Part shown: positions 12,294-25,308 of the stretch, piece by piece
Layout: each line of letters opens with the position of its first letter
How positions within the stretch are numbered: position 1 is the stretch's first letter
Assembly: GCF_000150275.1 (NCBI RefSeq)
Contig: NW_002060946.1
Span: forward strand, 5,369,035-5,433,034
Length of the DNA: 64,000 nt
Reading direction: 5' to 3'
Origin: Trichoplax adhaerens
Lineage: Eukaryota > Placozoa > Uniplacotomia > Trichoplacea > Trichoplacidae
Made by a program: the position numbers and the translations under genes
The notes under the pieces: generated by a model
Database searches by the model: none
What the model was told of the DNA's origin: nothing
Seen by the model: the letters and a program-made list of their open reading frames with translations, nothing else

Positions 12294-15200
12294 TTTAGCC
12301 ACCCTTAATAAATACACCGTGGCAGTGATTGCAATCTGTGCAGTTGTTCGCTATTTGGTTTCCAAGAGATGTTGTTCTAAACGCCAATGGTTACTAACGT
12401 GGTTAATAATTAATTCCTCTTGTCAAATACGCTTACGCTAGCCACTGAACCAGGGTGTAGTAACTAGTACTAATACTGGACAATAGTCCATGTTGCGTAA
12501 ACATCATCAAGAAAGGATATAGAATGGTCTACGATTGCTAATTGTTCTGATTAATTAATTTAACCTTGGCCAAATCAATGTTTTGTTACGTTGATGCAAT
12601 CGTCACTATCGCCAATAAACTATTTGTATAAGGTATACTCTACTCTACGGTAACGCTATCTAGTTCTAATGTCGTATAAGTTGCAGTCTAAAATGAGAGA
12701 ACTGGCCTACAAGGCTACTTTGGCTGTTGTCGAACATCTGCATCACAGATATAGCATATAACAGCTCATTGTCGACCGGTTTGTTAATAAAATTATACTA
12801 GTATACAACCTGATCGCGTACACTATCATGCTGACAACGATAATTAATGTTAGATTAGAATACACGTATGATGATGTGTTTAGCAGAGTAATTAGCAAAC
12901 TACGTGAGAAGTAAGAGAGGACTTGATCATGGCTATGCATGCTTGGATTTTAGCCGGCTCTCCGCGGACCACAGAAGCTTTCGTCGTATAAATTACGCAG
13001 ACTAAAAGTATTCTAAGACAATTCAATCTTTGACAGCATTTACAAGAGAATAAGGAGTAGAAGATGAGTTTTTATTATAGGATTGTACATCGATATTGAG
13101 AAGAAATTATGTAACAGTAATGAATACATATCCCGTTATTTAGTTTAGTATAGAAATGAGATTAAACTAAAAGAATAACTTGTAATTGTTTCAGCCATTC
13201 TTTGGTTTAGTCTCTTCCTATTAAAATTTTTTTTTAAATGAATTAATAATGTAACAGCTTCTGGCATAGAACAACACTTTAATATAATAAAGTATTCTTT
13301 CGGCTACATTATATGTTAGCACTAAATCAGTCAATGTAAGATTTCATAAAAATACTATTCAAAGTAGACCATGTTAGTGACTGCCAGGGGTCGCCAGTAT
13401 ATGAAATTCTGTCATAGAATCCATATTAAAAGGGTAGGAGGGAGTAGATGAATTCCAACACCTTTCTCTGATACAAGTAGTATGTTTGAAATTTTACCGT
13501 GCTGGTCAAAAGTGGAGTTATCCTGGTAATAAGACAATTATGTTGTATGTAGAATTCGAGCGTTATGATCAGGACACTGGAATGACATTGGTTTGATACT
13601 ATATAGTACAACTAGAAGTGTCATATCATTTTTCATGTAGCAAACATGCTACTATTGCCCTATATTTCTCTAGATGTAGTCTAAATTGAAGATGATATAT
13701 CAAGAATGTCATTAAGCGAAATAATTACAGAAACTCTTTTGTAGGGATCGAGGGATTAATTATCACCAGGCTTGTAGATCCGTCTGTAAAGTTTGTAATA
13801 TGTACATGTAACAGTTAGATGTATTAGCCGATGTAATGTAAGCAAAGTGTAGATTGTAAAGTTTGAGTAATTCTTGCAAGTATATAAGAGATGCCTTAAT
13901 TAGCAAAGCAAACTTCAATATCCATTACGGACTAGTATGTGAGAATTAATACATTCAAACTAGTCAGCAGGACCATAACACCGTCAATATAGCCAATTTA
14001 TTAACTGTAAGTCAAAATTAGAAGTTGCCAACGGGTAACTGTACACAAAACTAAACCGAAGCAGATATCTTTAACAACGAGTAACTAGATCAAATCTACG
14101 ATCAAAATCTCTACGATCTTCCCAGCTCTCTCCCTCTGTAGCTTAGCTTGCACGGCCTTGAATACTATCTATTTTATACAGTCCTACTAAAGGACTAGTT
14201 ACTAAATTTAAGACAATTACACTATTTTGGTAATTAATAGTAACGCCATGCATTGCATCATCAATAAATACTTTAACATGAATGTAACACGCATTAATAT
14301 CACTTTGACTTTAATGAATTAATGAATTAGTAGTACTGCAAAGCGCTGTATTTCTAAATAGCCGTGAAGGAATAATTAAGTATGCAAAAATCGATACATG
14401 TATCTGATCCAATGTTTACCAAGGCTCAAATTCTTCCTTGCTAAGTCAATAAACTCGGTCCATCATGATGCATTCTGTATCAATTTAATATCTCGGATTG
14501 AGAATAACCGGTCAAACAAGTTCTACGCAAAAATTAAGAACAAACAACAATATCTAACATAACTTCTTTCAGCTAAAAATGAGGGCGTATAATATAATCA
14601 GCAATTCTATTCTCATTCTAATATTTTATATCTATATTCATATACCCCACTTATATTGTTTTAAAATTGATCAGTGATACGATGGATCAAATATTCATGG
14701 TAATTAATATATGAATACATACAATTTGAGTATTCATATTAACAATTATTTCGAGAGAACAAGATGGAAGCTTTTTTTAAATCCTTGAACTGTTTATAGA
14801 GAATCATGATTGAACTAATGCTTATGGAGTAGCTCACTACGCAATTAAAGTGATGATACTAAAGTATATTTTATTAGACAGCGACTAAGGCATTACCACA
14901 GTTCCGTCATAGTAGATATGTAATACTATGATAAAATGTAATAGTACTAAGTCATAAGTATTTTCCATCAATAAAGTGATTCTTAATTACCGTATGATGT
15001 AATACATGTGAAGAATTCCTTTAATTAGCCAAGTCTTTTATGATTAAGTTTTAGCCTCAATACTAAGAATAATATACCATTCCAATAAGCTGGAAAATAT
15101 ATTTTAGCATCGTGTCTTGGTAGAACAGAAATTCTACAGTAGCTCTGATAGCTGCTGTGAATATACGACCTAGATAAGATTCGATGATAGTTACAAATTA

Positions 15201-17142
15201 GAATAGGCTTGGATGAACCAATAAGCAAAATAGGCCTATTTTAAAGTACAGTGGAAAAAACGGGGAACGATAGAGTTTAGTTTACCATGGCGTACTGGAA
15301 CTAATACACGTGTATAAAAAATATAAGAATATATTACCACGGATAATAAGCCAAGCAAGTAGGGAGCTTTTAATAAAGGTTGAAATGCTTGATTTTGACA
15401 CAAAGAATCTGTTCATCACAAACCTTTACAGCACTATTTTAGCATCAATTAGGCACAATTGACTTCTATAAGACATATCTTAATTTGCCATCAACAGCCA
15501 CTTTAATAGATATGCCATATCAAATGAAATATCTTAATGCCAGTATATCCATTGACCAATTTCATGTAAACTAATCAGCTGCCATGTACTAAATAACATT
15601 ATCCTTGAGTTATGATACTGCATTATATCTGAATCTGTACTTAGAGCACATGACTATTGTTGTAATAAGGGTCATAAATCTATAAAATTTACTTATCATA
15701 TCCAGGTAAACGCACATCATCGGGTAAGAATCCTCTAAATATCCCCAAATTTGTGCCTATGATATTACGAAGGCTAAGAAAAAAGGATTGGATCCATCTA
15801 TGTTCTAAGTTGACACTTAGGAACACTTGCAGGGTTATCAATGACGCGGTAGATTGCTTTTATGCCGTATAGAGACATGTTTGCACTACCTGCATGTTAT
15901 GTTCGTAGTTCATTCTTTTGATTTTTAAATTATCCGTATCACTTTATCAATCAAAAAAAAGTGATTCTCTCCTACAACTAATCCCCTATTTTTTTTCAAC
16001 AATAATTCTATATGAATCATTCGCAAAATTACCGCATGATAAATTAAATATACCCTACCATTAAGTTATCGACCTCTTTATTCTGCCTGATTAGCAATTA
16101 TGCCTCTACTTACCAGATGGTATTAATCACTTAAGTAGTGTAGCTTAATTTTCATGTCTGTCTAGTAAATTGCTTTAAATAAGAAAGACATTTTCCCCGT
16201 ACTATAACTTCCGTATACAGTAGACACATTACATCTCTTAAAATTAGTTATAGCCCTGAATTTTATATACCTTAGATCAAAATAGCTACAATTGTTAGCA
16301 AGTTACCAGTTCTAGGGATAAATACATTATAAATTTTAAATTTTAATCATCGATTTCAGTATAGAATATGATAAAGTTTCGTAATTCATGGTCTTATCCC
16401 TTCCATTTTCCTTTGGTTTGATAGTAAAATTTATTGAGAAAACAATTATTTAAACTGGAATATTCCACTCGTTAGGCGGAGTTACAATGTATGAAGCACA
16501 GTACTGCGTAAACTACCGTTCACTTACGATCGATGGAAAATCTCATAAATTTTTGATAAATTTTAAAATTTTCTAAAAGTCGCAAAAATTGATATCCTAT
16601 TTCTTAACAGAATTTTTAAATGCAATGCCGTTATGCTCTTTATTTATAACAGAAAATCAATTTTGAAATTTCAATGTTATAACTTAGACACATGATTCCT
16701 TTAATACGGCAATGAGAATATTTAAGTGCGATCCAAGGATTATTAGGCAATGCTATAGGATAATATAAAGTTAACTTATGGTGCTAAAATATGATCTTTT
16801 AACGTAATCTAACCAATTATTACTACCTCAATACTAATCTAAAATTTAATGATTAATTCTGTGTTGTACTATAGCTTAACTTAAACTAAAACCAGCTACG
16901 AGGAGAATTCTAATTATTTCCTTACTGTAGCCATAATTTATGATACCATAGTCCACAATTCAAAGTAAGAATAAAACTAGAAAATAACTTAAATAGTAAC
17001 ATTCAATATTATACCAATCCTAAAATTAAAATGCAAGCTGTCAATATCTTGGATCCGTAGTTACTCCTATAGATTGTTGATTTTTTAGTAAAATATTCTT
17101 TTCAACCTTTGTAAAGTTGTATGATCGCATAAAAAATCGACC
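12294..17142. other. long gene-poor stretch
   Basis: Nearly 5 kb without a recognisable exon. Open frames at 12743-12940, 13426-13611 and 15025-15228 are short, low in conserved-looking composition and lack splice partners. The peroxidase promoter should lie just right of 12293, but I cannot point to an element. No RNA gene or array seen. Confidence 0.45.
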
Positions 17143-18360
17143 TTAGCGTCGGAGGGTAACAGATATTTCACTTGGCTTTTCATTAGTCACAGTAACTGTT
17201 TTCTCAACAGGTTCGTATCCTTCGGCTTCAACTCGAATAGTATATGTTCCAGGTAATAGGATTCGCCAGAAATCGCCATCTTTGGCGGTTGTAACGGTTT
17301 TACGATCTTCGATCATAATTCTAGCATTAGGTATACCTGATCCCTTTTCATCTCTCACAACACCTTTAACACCGCGATGAGCTTGCTTCAAAAAATTAAG
17401 CATCGCATATTTGTTGTCTTCCCAAAAGCTTCTTATCTCTTTAGCTAGAGGATATTTGACACAGCTTAATTCTAATGTGATTTCAAAACAGTTTGAACGT
17501 TTATAATTGAAATCTTGCATGCCGCCATTGACCGGATACCAATTAGCGCCATTTGTAATGCCATCTTTGAAACTTTCCCCATCACGTTGATGTGGACATG
17601 CTGGTCCACTTTTAGCCATTCTGCGATGTGTAAGAGAATAAGATTTAGATATAAAACGGAATACATCATCGTCGTTTGTTGCAGAATAACGTCTAACTGA
17701 TCCAGGATTAGTATCATATGGGTAATTGGCAACTAAACTTCCACCGTGAAGATTTGCAGAAATAACAAATGGGGAACGGACAATCCAATTCATCAACGCT
17801 CGTGTTTCTGGTTCTGCATTTTTAGAGCTTTCTTCTGCAGTTCTACCGTAACGATAGACAAAATCAGGAAAGTTACGATTTAAGTCGATATTATTAGCAT
17901 TACGACGTCCTCGTACTCCTTGGGCATCGCCTTCAATAGCTCGTTCATAACCATCAGGATTCATTGAAGGTAATAAATGAATTCTAGTATTATCGATGAA
18001 TCGACGGATTTCAGCATCTTTTTCATAATTTTTACATAGGTAACGGCTAAGATGCAAGATCAATTCCCGACCAATAACCTCATTACCATGCATATTACCT
18101 ACGTATTTTACCTCTGGTTCGCCAACTTCATGAATTCCTGGATTATCAGAAATTTCGAGAACCATTAACGATCTGCCTTGAACTGATTTTCCAATACTAT
18201 ACATCCTGGTAATATGAGGGTAATCACTACGAACTTTCTCCATAAAGGCAATCATGGCGTCGTAATTATGATGAACGAAATCATTAGAACTGGAACTGGC
18301 AACTGACGCAGAGTAAGCCGCAGTTATAAGTAAGAAGCAAATTTGAAATACTTTCCACAT
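17143..18360 (-). CDS. secreted M14 carboxypeptidase, N/E subfamily (CPN/CPE/CPD-type)
   Basis: One uninterrupted frame of 405 codons from ATG to stop. Residues 1-18 form a signal peptide (hydrophobic FLLITAAYSA). The catalytic domain spans about 28-325: zinc ligands H91 and E94 in GNMHGNEVIGRE, third ligand H205 in ANLHGG, substrate-binding R162 in DLNRNFPD, the MQDFNY tyrosine (Y286) and catalytic E297 in TLELSC. A transthyretin-like beta-sandwich follows at about 328-405 (GVVRDEKGSGIPNARI), which is diagnostic of the N/E subfamily. These enzymes remove C-terminal Arg or Lys from peptides, in the secretory path or outside the cell. No transmembrane segment, GPI signal or second catalytic domain follows, so it should be a soluble secreted enzyme with a single domain. 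Lack of introns is unusual for this family. The exact orthologue (CPN1, CPE, CPM, CPZ) cannot be decided here. Confidence 0.95.
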   Translation of the reverse strand: MWKVFQICFLLITAAYSASVASSSSNDFVHHNYDAMIAFMEKVRSDYPHITRMYSIGKSVQGRSLMVLEISDNPGIHEVGEPEVKYVGNMHGNEVIGRELILHLSRYLCKNYEKDAEIRRFIDNTRIHLLPSMNPDGYERAIEGDAQGVRGRRNANNIDLNRNFPDFVYRYGRTAEESSKNAEPETRALMNWIVRSPFVISANLHGGSLVANYPYDTNPGSVRRYSATNDDDVFRFISKSYSLTHRRMAKSGPACPHQRDGESFKDGITNGANWYPVNGGMQDFNYKRSNCFEITLELSCVKYPLAKEIRSFWEDNKYAMLNFLKQAHRGVKGVVRDEKGSGIPNARIMIEDRKTVTTAKDGDFWRILLPGTYTIRVEAEGYEPVEKTVTVTNEKPSEISVTLRR

Positions 18361-20882
18361 CTTAGTATTTTGAATTATAACAGTTGTCAGGAATTCCTAA
18401 GAAAAGTGTAAGTTGAAGCTAATTAGAAGTATTTCTAAACAAATAAAAAGTAGTAATATTTTTAGGGCTACCCTACGTACGAATAGCGTCAATTCTCTTA
18501 TCACAATAACTTTAAATTAGGCAGCGTTGGCTAATAAAAGGGCCAACAAAGTACCGAACCAAATGAACGTTCTTCAAATTCACCCACTAGTAAAAAAAAT
18601 ATATCGAAAGATAAAACAGATAAAACTATAAGGAAAAATAGTTGCGATCAAGATAATAATAATAATCAATAATTGATAAACTTATTTATAAGGAAGTGAA
18701 TCATAAATCGAGTTATAAATAGAATTTCTATCGGCCACATCAATACAAAATAAGGGGGTTGTTTATGAGAGAGATTTAGATATATAAATTTATACAGTGT
18801 AGGCTACTATAAATACTCACTAATCAGCTTTAACAATACTGAATGAATATGATATAACTAGATGCACCTGTCATCTATTTCAACATCAATATTTTATTGT
18901 ATAATGATTAGTGGATTAAGTATCGCCATTTATAAATGCAAGATCGGTCTATAATAAGTTAAATATTATCTGTGATAGCTATTCTTTCTCGTCAATCATC
19001 TCCTTATTGTAGGATGGATTGAAGAGAATTTTGAATGAATAATTCTTATTAGATACGCTAAATCATGATAGTAATAGAAACAAATAATTTCAGTCAGAAT
19101 ATAAAATATAAATTACAGTTATCACTTAAGTAAAGTAAACTATCCACGATGGTGAATGTATTTTGAAATAATGCTGGTCATAGGCTCATATTTAAAAATT
19201 AAAGGAAAAAAAATATTAAAATAATAGATTAAAAGGCAATTTAATGTGTACTTCTTTCGTTAAAATGAGCTCAGTATATGCTGTTGCTAGACAATTTAAA
19301 GCCTAACTTACGGAAAGACACATATTCGATCTAGCTTAGAGTTATTAGCGTTAAATAAATATTCAGTAACAATCTGACTTAGCTACAATTCAATCTAGGA
19401 TGCCTCGCAGTCATTTCTATTAGCTATAAATAAATTTTTAGCGTAAACATGTATAATACTTTAGCTATCTAACATTAAAGCTAATATTACTGTAATTAAT
19501 AGAATGTAGGCGTAGATAATTCTTAACTGCAGTTATTGTTCAATCTATGTAATGAAACTAACGATAGAAATTATTAGCCATTAAAGAGAGAGAGAAATGA
19601 AAATTTTTTGCTCCATCTATCGAACAGTTAGTTAGTTACCAGACCATGGACGAATAAGTATTCAAAACTAATGAAATAAAGAGGCCATGTACTGCTGTTA
19701 AAGTATCTGCTCTCTATGTAGTTGTAACTATTCTAAATTTATTGCATCTGTAAGGAGTCTAACTAAATCAGATCATAAGGATGAGATCAATAAAAATAAA
19801 TTAAGCTCTACTACAGCCACTCCCTTATTAATTACGACAATATCAATTAGAGTCGATAATTTGATACATGTCTTAATCCTAGTAGCGTCATATTCGTAGA
19901 CTTGAAGTATTAATGATTACTCAATTCTCACATTGCACATATCAGCGTTCATCTTTCTTAATAACTGTAAATTATTCCTCATTTAATGTTACTAACTGTG
20001 CGATCGTAAAAATATCTATTTATGACTAACTTCATCCATGATTGAATATAGCTATTCATTATAGTACCGGTAACAACATTAACCCCATCTATGATTGAAT
20101 ATAGCTGTTTAGTACAGAATCGTTAGTATTGCAATTTCGGTTGATTCGGTATCAAGCCTTCTTATTAATCATAAATTCATCAATTTTGATCATATAAAAT
20201 GCTATCAGCGAATGATATATCACGCAGCACGGAAAAATTACAGTGGTAATAGGTGAATTACTAATTTGCAGCCCAATTCATCACTACAATAAGCTTGATA
20301 ACCGACAAATACAGTACTCGTAAATTTACCTTTAGCATGATTCTGGAAGAGACATTTTGAACTGATAAAATGCGTGAAATGCTTAACTGGTTTTCAATTA
20401 TAATATTAGTTCTACAGCTATTTAATCTTCTATTATGAAATTTTAACTAGCTATAGCGAAGAATGAAGTCTAATTGCCGGCAATACGATAAAATCAATAC
20501 GCATTTGACTGTGTTTTTCCCTATTTTTCCATGTCCAAATCAACTCCATGTTAAAGCAAATATTAGATGATATCCTAATCCGTCATTGGGCAATAAGGAC
20601 TACTATTGACATATTGGAAGAGCGATAGATGGACGGACTACATCATTAATGTCCAATTCAATAGGATGGCAAAATATATTTAAAGCATAGTAGAAAATAT
20701 ATTCTGAGACAGACATTATTGACTATTCAGCATCTTAAACAGCTCATAGTCAACATGAATTATTATAGAAAGAATAGAGGGAACTTTAAATATTGATTTC
20801 TTATACTAATGCTGCCGAAAATGCATAATACTATTTTCTGTTAATAACTTAAACCTTTTCCACTCCTACCATAACTTATAAT
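18361..20882. other. gene-poor AT-rich stretch
   Basis: Presumed 5' flank of the carboxypeptidase gene, then spacer. The only repetition noticed is a short direct repeat, catcyatgattgaatatagct, at about 20034 and 20087. No exons or RNA genes recognised. Confidence 0.45.
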
Positions 20883-21419
20883 ATGGCTACAACATTTTCC
20901 ATGGATATCATTTTCTCCAGAATTGTTGACTTTAGAAGCAAGTTGATTCAAATGATGCGAAAGAAAGGTAAATGTGACGATGTTTACGAAATCTTCAACG
21001 ATAGGAAAAATGATCGTGAAAAATTATTCCGATCATTCTTGATGGCATACAGGACACTACTTAGTAGATATGTCTGACGAAAATATGGCAATTCTATCTA
21101 GCCTATTATTGTCTATCATGACAGTAAAAAAGTTAATGGACTTATTCCTCTTTCTTAATCTACTTGAGAAACAAATAAGACCAGGAAAAAGTCATTAATT
21201 AAAATGGCCGTAATCATAAGAGTAAATCTTCTACGGGGCAATTATAGGTTTGTTGCCTTTCGCTCGTTCGTGTGTTTAAGTATACTGTATAAGGGAAGTC
21301 TCAAACTATGCCAATGTATGGAAAGGGTGAGAAACCGCCAACATCCTTTAGTAGAAGTTAATAATTTTCTTACAGTAGCGATGTTTTATCAAACTATATT
21401 CATACTAATCATTACGTGA
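20883..21419 (+). pseudogene. possible broken helical protein gene, unknown
   Basis: Three plus-strand frames follow head to tail: 20883-21077 (64 codons), 21069-21198 (43 codons, overlapping the first stop in another frame) and 21204-21419 (71 codons). The first reads as charged helix (DFRSKLIQMMRKKGKCDD, then EIFNDRKNDREKLFRSF), the second as leucine-rich helix (LFLFLNLLEKQIRPG). Helix lengths and charge patterning recall death-fold domains, but I cannot name one. A gene with one or two frameshifts would give this picture. A donor-like site inside the first frame (AAAG/GTAAAT) leaves splicing possible. May be chance. Confidence 0.25.
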
Positions 21420-21740
21420 GAAAGAGAATGTACGCGTATAAATATAAATTGACGAGAAAAGAAAACGAAAAAGGAAAATGCTACCAAGCTAATAACTATT
21501 CCTATCAAGGATAAAAACTGAACTGAAGATTTAAATAATCATTTCCTTGGGGATTGCCTATTTATCACAAAGCGTACACAGTAGAGAGGAATAAAGTCTT
21601 ATCCTTAAATCGCCAAAGGGTCATAAAAAAATAAAATCTACAGAACAGATATACAGTACAGTAGTGATCCTAACTACTGTCTTAAATCTGTTAGTGAAAG
21701 GATCTCCAAAATAGATACACAACTTAAAAATAAGATAAAA

Positions 21741-22080
21741 CCCCATAGAGTAAATCAGTAAAATTACGATTTCTATCGAGATATTTAAGAATATCGTGCA
21801 CTTCTGTGATTTAACGGTTGCATTAGCAAAAAACTACTACGACTGTATTTCTTGCACTTAAAATGTCATCAAATCAATTTCGCACCATCTATTACAGTTA
21901 TCCACGAATAAAACTGCCTAGAGTAAATCAGTAAAATGACGATTTCTATCGAGATATTAATAGAAATCGTGAACATGTATGATTTAACGGCTATATTATT
22001 CCCCAAAAGACTACTATGACAATTTTTCTTGAACTTAAATCTCATCAAATCAATTTCTTGCTATCGATCATCGTTCTCCA
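21741..22080. repeat. two-copy tandem duplication, 173 bp period
   Basis: The block starting gagtaaatcagtaaaat at 21748 recurs at 21921 with the same order of sub-blocks: gatttctatcgagatat, then gatttaacgg, a ctactaygac segment and catcaaatcaatttc. Divergence is modest. No coding content. Confidence 0.75.
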
Positions 22081-25080
22081 CTAATTCTAAAGCTAAAAGT
22101 TATCCTTATAAACTTACCTAATGGCCTGATAAATGATTAAAAATAATTCCTGTCGCAATCGAAGTAGAATGTGTATTTAGTGATTATCGTTACTGTAAGA
22201 CTAAGTGACGAAAACGATTACGCGCAAGGGATACTTGTAGTCAATTGTTAACTGAAATGAATAAAAGTTCTATTAATAAATCTCCTTTAGTCTCTTTTCT
22301 CTATTCTCTTTGATTAATTTCCTTCGTAACCACAACATTCATATATCGTCATTATGCTTCTGCATATTGTTCTACGTAATGTCCAACCTTTATTCATCGA
22401 CGGCAATCAATACAATGGCATGAACAAGGGATTCTAATTGAAATAGTGGTAGATAGAATAGGATATTAATATTTGCTACGACTAGTAGTAACCAACGAAG
22501 ATTCAAGCTAGCATACTGAAACTGTGGTAAGGATCGATCTTGGAAAAGATTATAGTATTGTGTTAGCTTGATACTCACAGTTTGCAATAATATTCTTTTA
22601 ATATTAGATCTTCTTGAATACACGGCAAAATCGCCATCAACTTTGATTAACAGCTATACCCTGTTACCATTCAGCTAGGATGAACAAACTTGACAATTTA
22701 TAGGTCAAATTCTGATGCTTTTGATCAACTAATACACCACTATATGAGTAGAGCCCATATATGTGGATGCAAGTAGATCTCTTATATAGAGATCCGTATT
22801 AAGTCTCCTTATGAGGTGATTACTTATTCTACGACAAGTTATTTCATGCTCCTAATTTGCATAATGATATTGAAGTGCAAAGATAATTTCCTTCGTCAAA
22901 CTACCATTAACTCAATTTTGATGCATTTCTGAACATCTCTACTGTTGAATATTTATCTATTGGAGTCTAACGAATTGGTCACGCTAAGCTATAGTAATTT
23001 CTACTAATATTTAATCGATTAGAACATAAGCCATTCATTTCATATCATATCAAAATTATGGGTATGACTGTCAAACGAAAACACGATCTTATGTGTATTT
23101 ACAGTTTGGTATAAAATGCTTTTCCAGCTATCCCATTTGGCTTTATGCTATCCTCCAACTGCAGTATGTATAGAAGTAGTAGCAATCATATTTTCCACCT
23201 CCAACTCTCCATAAACCGAATACTTGACGTCAGCAAATGATTAATACAAATTTATATTTAGCGAAATCAATGATGAAAAGATTTGAATAGAAAACAACTC
23301 TACAGTAAATATATCAAATAAAAATAATAATTATTTTTTATAAAATAAATTGTAATAAATAACATTTCTTATAATTCAACATACAAGTAATAAATCTTCA
23401 TTCTAACACTGTCTCCGATTTCTCCCTTATTATATTTTAATTTCTTTCGTGACAACGATCATTTCCATTTCCATTATCTCCACTATAATGTGGTTAAATT
23501 GTTATGATGACAAAGATACCATCTGAAACTGAGCTACAGTAGTATCGAGTATGGCTGATGCAGCGAATATAAAATGCAAATATGCGGGTGCAACGCTAAT
23601 TCGTTTCAATTTTCTCTTCGTAAGACAAGGAAATTCCGCTAAATTATGAAATCATTTCTATTAATATTAGGTGCCAAATTCTGTCAAAAATAGCTATCAA
23701 CATAATCAAATTTTTGTTGTAACTGGTCACAGTCATTAATATATATATAGATATAGATGTGTAGTTTATGATAAAAATATTTTGTTTTGAACTATTTAGA
23801 AGTACGAGCTACTACTTTAGGAATTGTTATTCTTAGTAATAACCTGAGTTATTATGATATTATGATGAAATAGTAATATGTTACAAGTACGTATCGAGAA
23901 CATAGGAACTTGACAGGGCTTACAGTCGAAGTAGATTTACGTTTGAAACTGTTTATTACCTCGAATGTCCGTATTTGATAATTCAATCGTAATAACATGT
24001 TTGTTATTGAAATAAGTTAACAGCATAGTAAATATGTTTATAACTACTGCAAGAGTATATAAGAAGGACTGTGATCAATATAAAGTAATACAGATTATGG
24101 CTAAGTTGTGTGATAGTTTTATATTGCATATTGTGTTGAGCGAGTTAGTACTTCGCAAGGATTCCAGTTACTATACCGTAAGCTAGGAAAGCAGTTCTAC
24201 GGATAAACAAATCTTTATTTACAGCAGAGAATACACTCTAGGAGTACATAAATTTCGCTACCACGCTATTTTAGCAAATTGAAGTCTTAATAGAAAATAC
24301 TGAGTAAAATAATACAAACAATCATTAAGGCATCATAAAACTTTTTGCAGGTAAACAAATCCTATAGAGTATCAGCATCATAAAAAATTCATTTGCTATC
24401 ATGACTACCCAGTAACTGTAACTATTTCCATTGAAGATCTCAAGGAATTTACATTTTCTGATATCAAAACAACTTAGTCAGAATTTAAATTCGAAAGAGA
24501 AAATCATATTATACTGACAAAGTTAAATCCCCATTCCTATAGTCAAAAACTTGGATTAATAGAAGCAAATGAATAATTTGAACACATGATTAGAAAGTTA
24601 TATGCTAATTTTATAGATTCAACTGTATTTTAATTGGCAATCCTAAATCGAATATTGTTGTCTTATAAAGTAAAAAATTTTTTCTTGGCTTATTGTCATG
24701 AATAGATTCTAAAGTTGCCGTAACTAATCATGGATCAAGTATGATTTTGTAGGTAAAGCTGAATGTATGTATTCAGCCATCAAACAGAATATCGCGACCA
24801 ATATTTAAGAACTGCAGATTGATAGCTTTATCAATTCTCTTTCAGCAACAAGCAAACTCTGTAAATCTATCATGTAAATTTTTGTGATCTGACTGAATAG
24901 ATCGGTTTTGATATCAGTGATTAATTAAAAATTTGATTGAAAATTTTGTGGAGAACGTAATCTAATATAATATGGCCAATGATATATCTAAAGCCGTAGA
25001 CTGCTTATAGTCCTACTTATCCAATGTTGCCATTGGAGTGCACTTCCAATAAAAGTTGCGCATAAATAGTTGATTTACAC
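22081..25080. other. gene-poor AT-rich stretch
   Basis: No exon or array I can support. The minus frame at 22390-22623 is hydrophobic and unsupported. Short AT microsatellite-like runs occur near 23735-23760. Confidence 0.45.
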
Positions 25081-25308
25081 CGCAATTTAGTCGAACTTCA
25101 GCGTATCGGGTGTCTTCGACGATGTCTTAGGCGCCATCGAGGAAGGCAACTTATTAAACGGCACTAATTCCTCTTAAATGTTGTTTCAATCCAAGTTGCT
25201 AATAGAGGTGCCAATTTCAGAAAAATTATTGCTGCTTACCTTCCGCAATGGTGATTGCAATATCGTCGAAGACACCAAAATCTCGAAGTTAGGGCGAAAT
25301 TATTGGCA
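25081..25308. repeat. imperfect inverted repeat (hairpin or MITE-like)
   Basis: Arms at about 25081-25150 and 25236-25308 are reverse complements over most of their length. The best block is a perfect 15-mer, ggtgtcttcgacgat at 25109-25123 against its complement at 25262-25276. Weaker pairing continues into the 85-bp centre (ggcactaattcctct against agaggtgccaattt). Local G+C is higher than the surroundings. It resembles a short non-autonomous hairpin element. Target-site duplications are not obvious. Confidence 0.7.

Noticed and set aside
12127-12441. 104-codon plus-strand frame
   Set aside because: It is the complement of peroxidase exon 1 and the sequence upstream of it, starts on GTG, and has no recognisable content.
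17472-17732. Minus- and plus-strand frames inside the carboxypeptidase gene
   Set aside because: Both overlap the catalytic domain in other frames and lack any motif.
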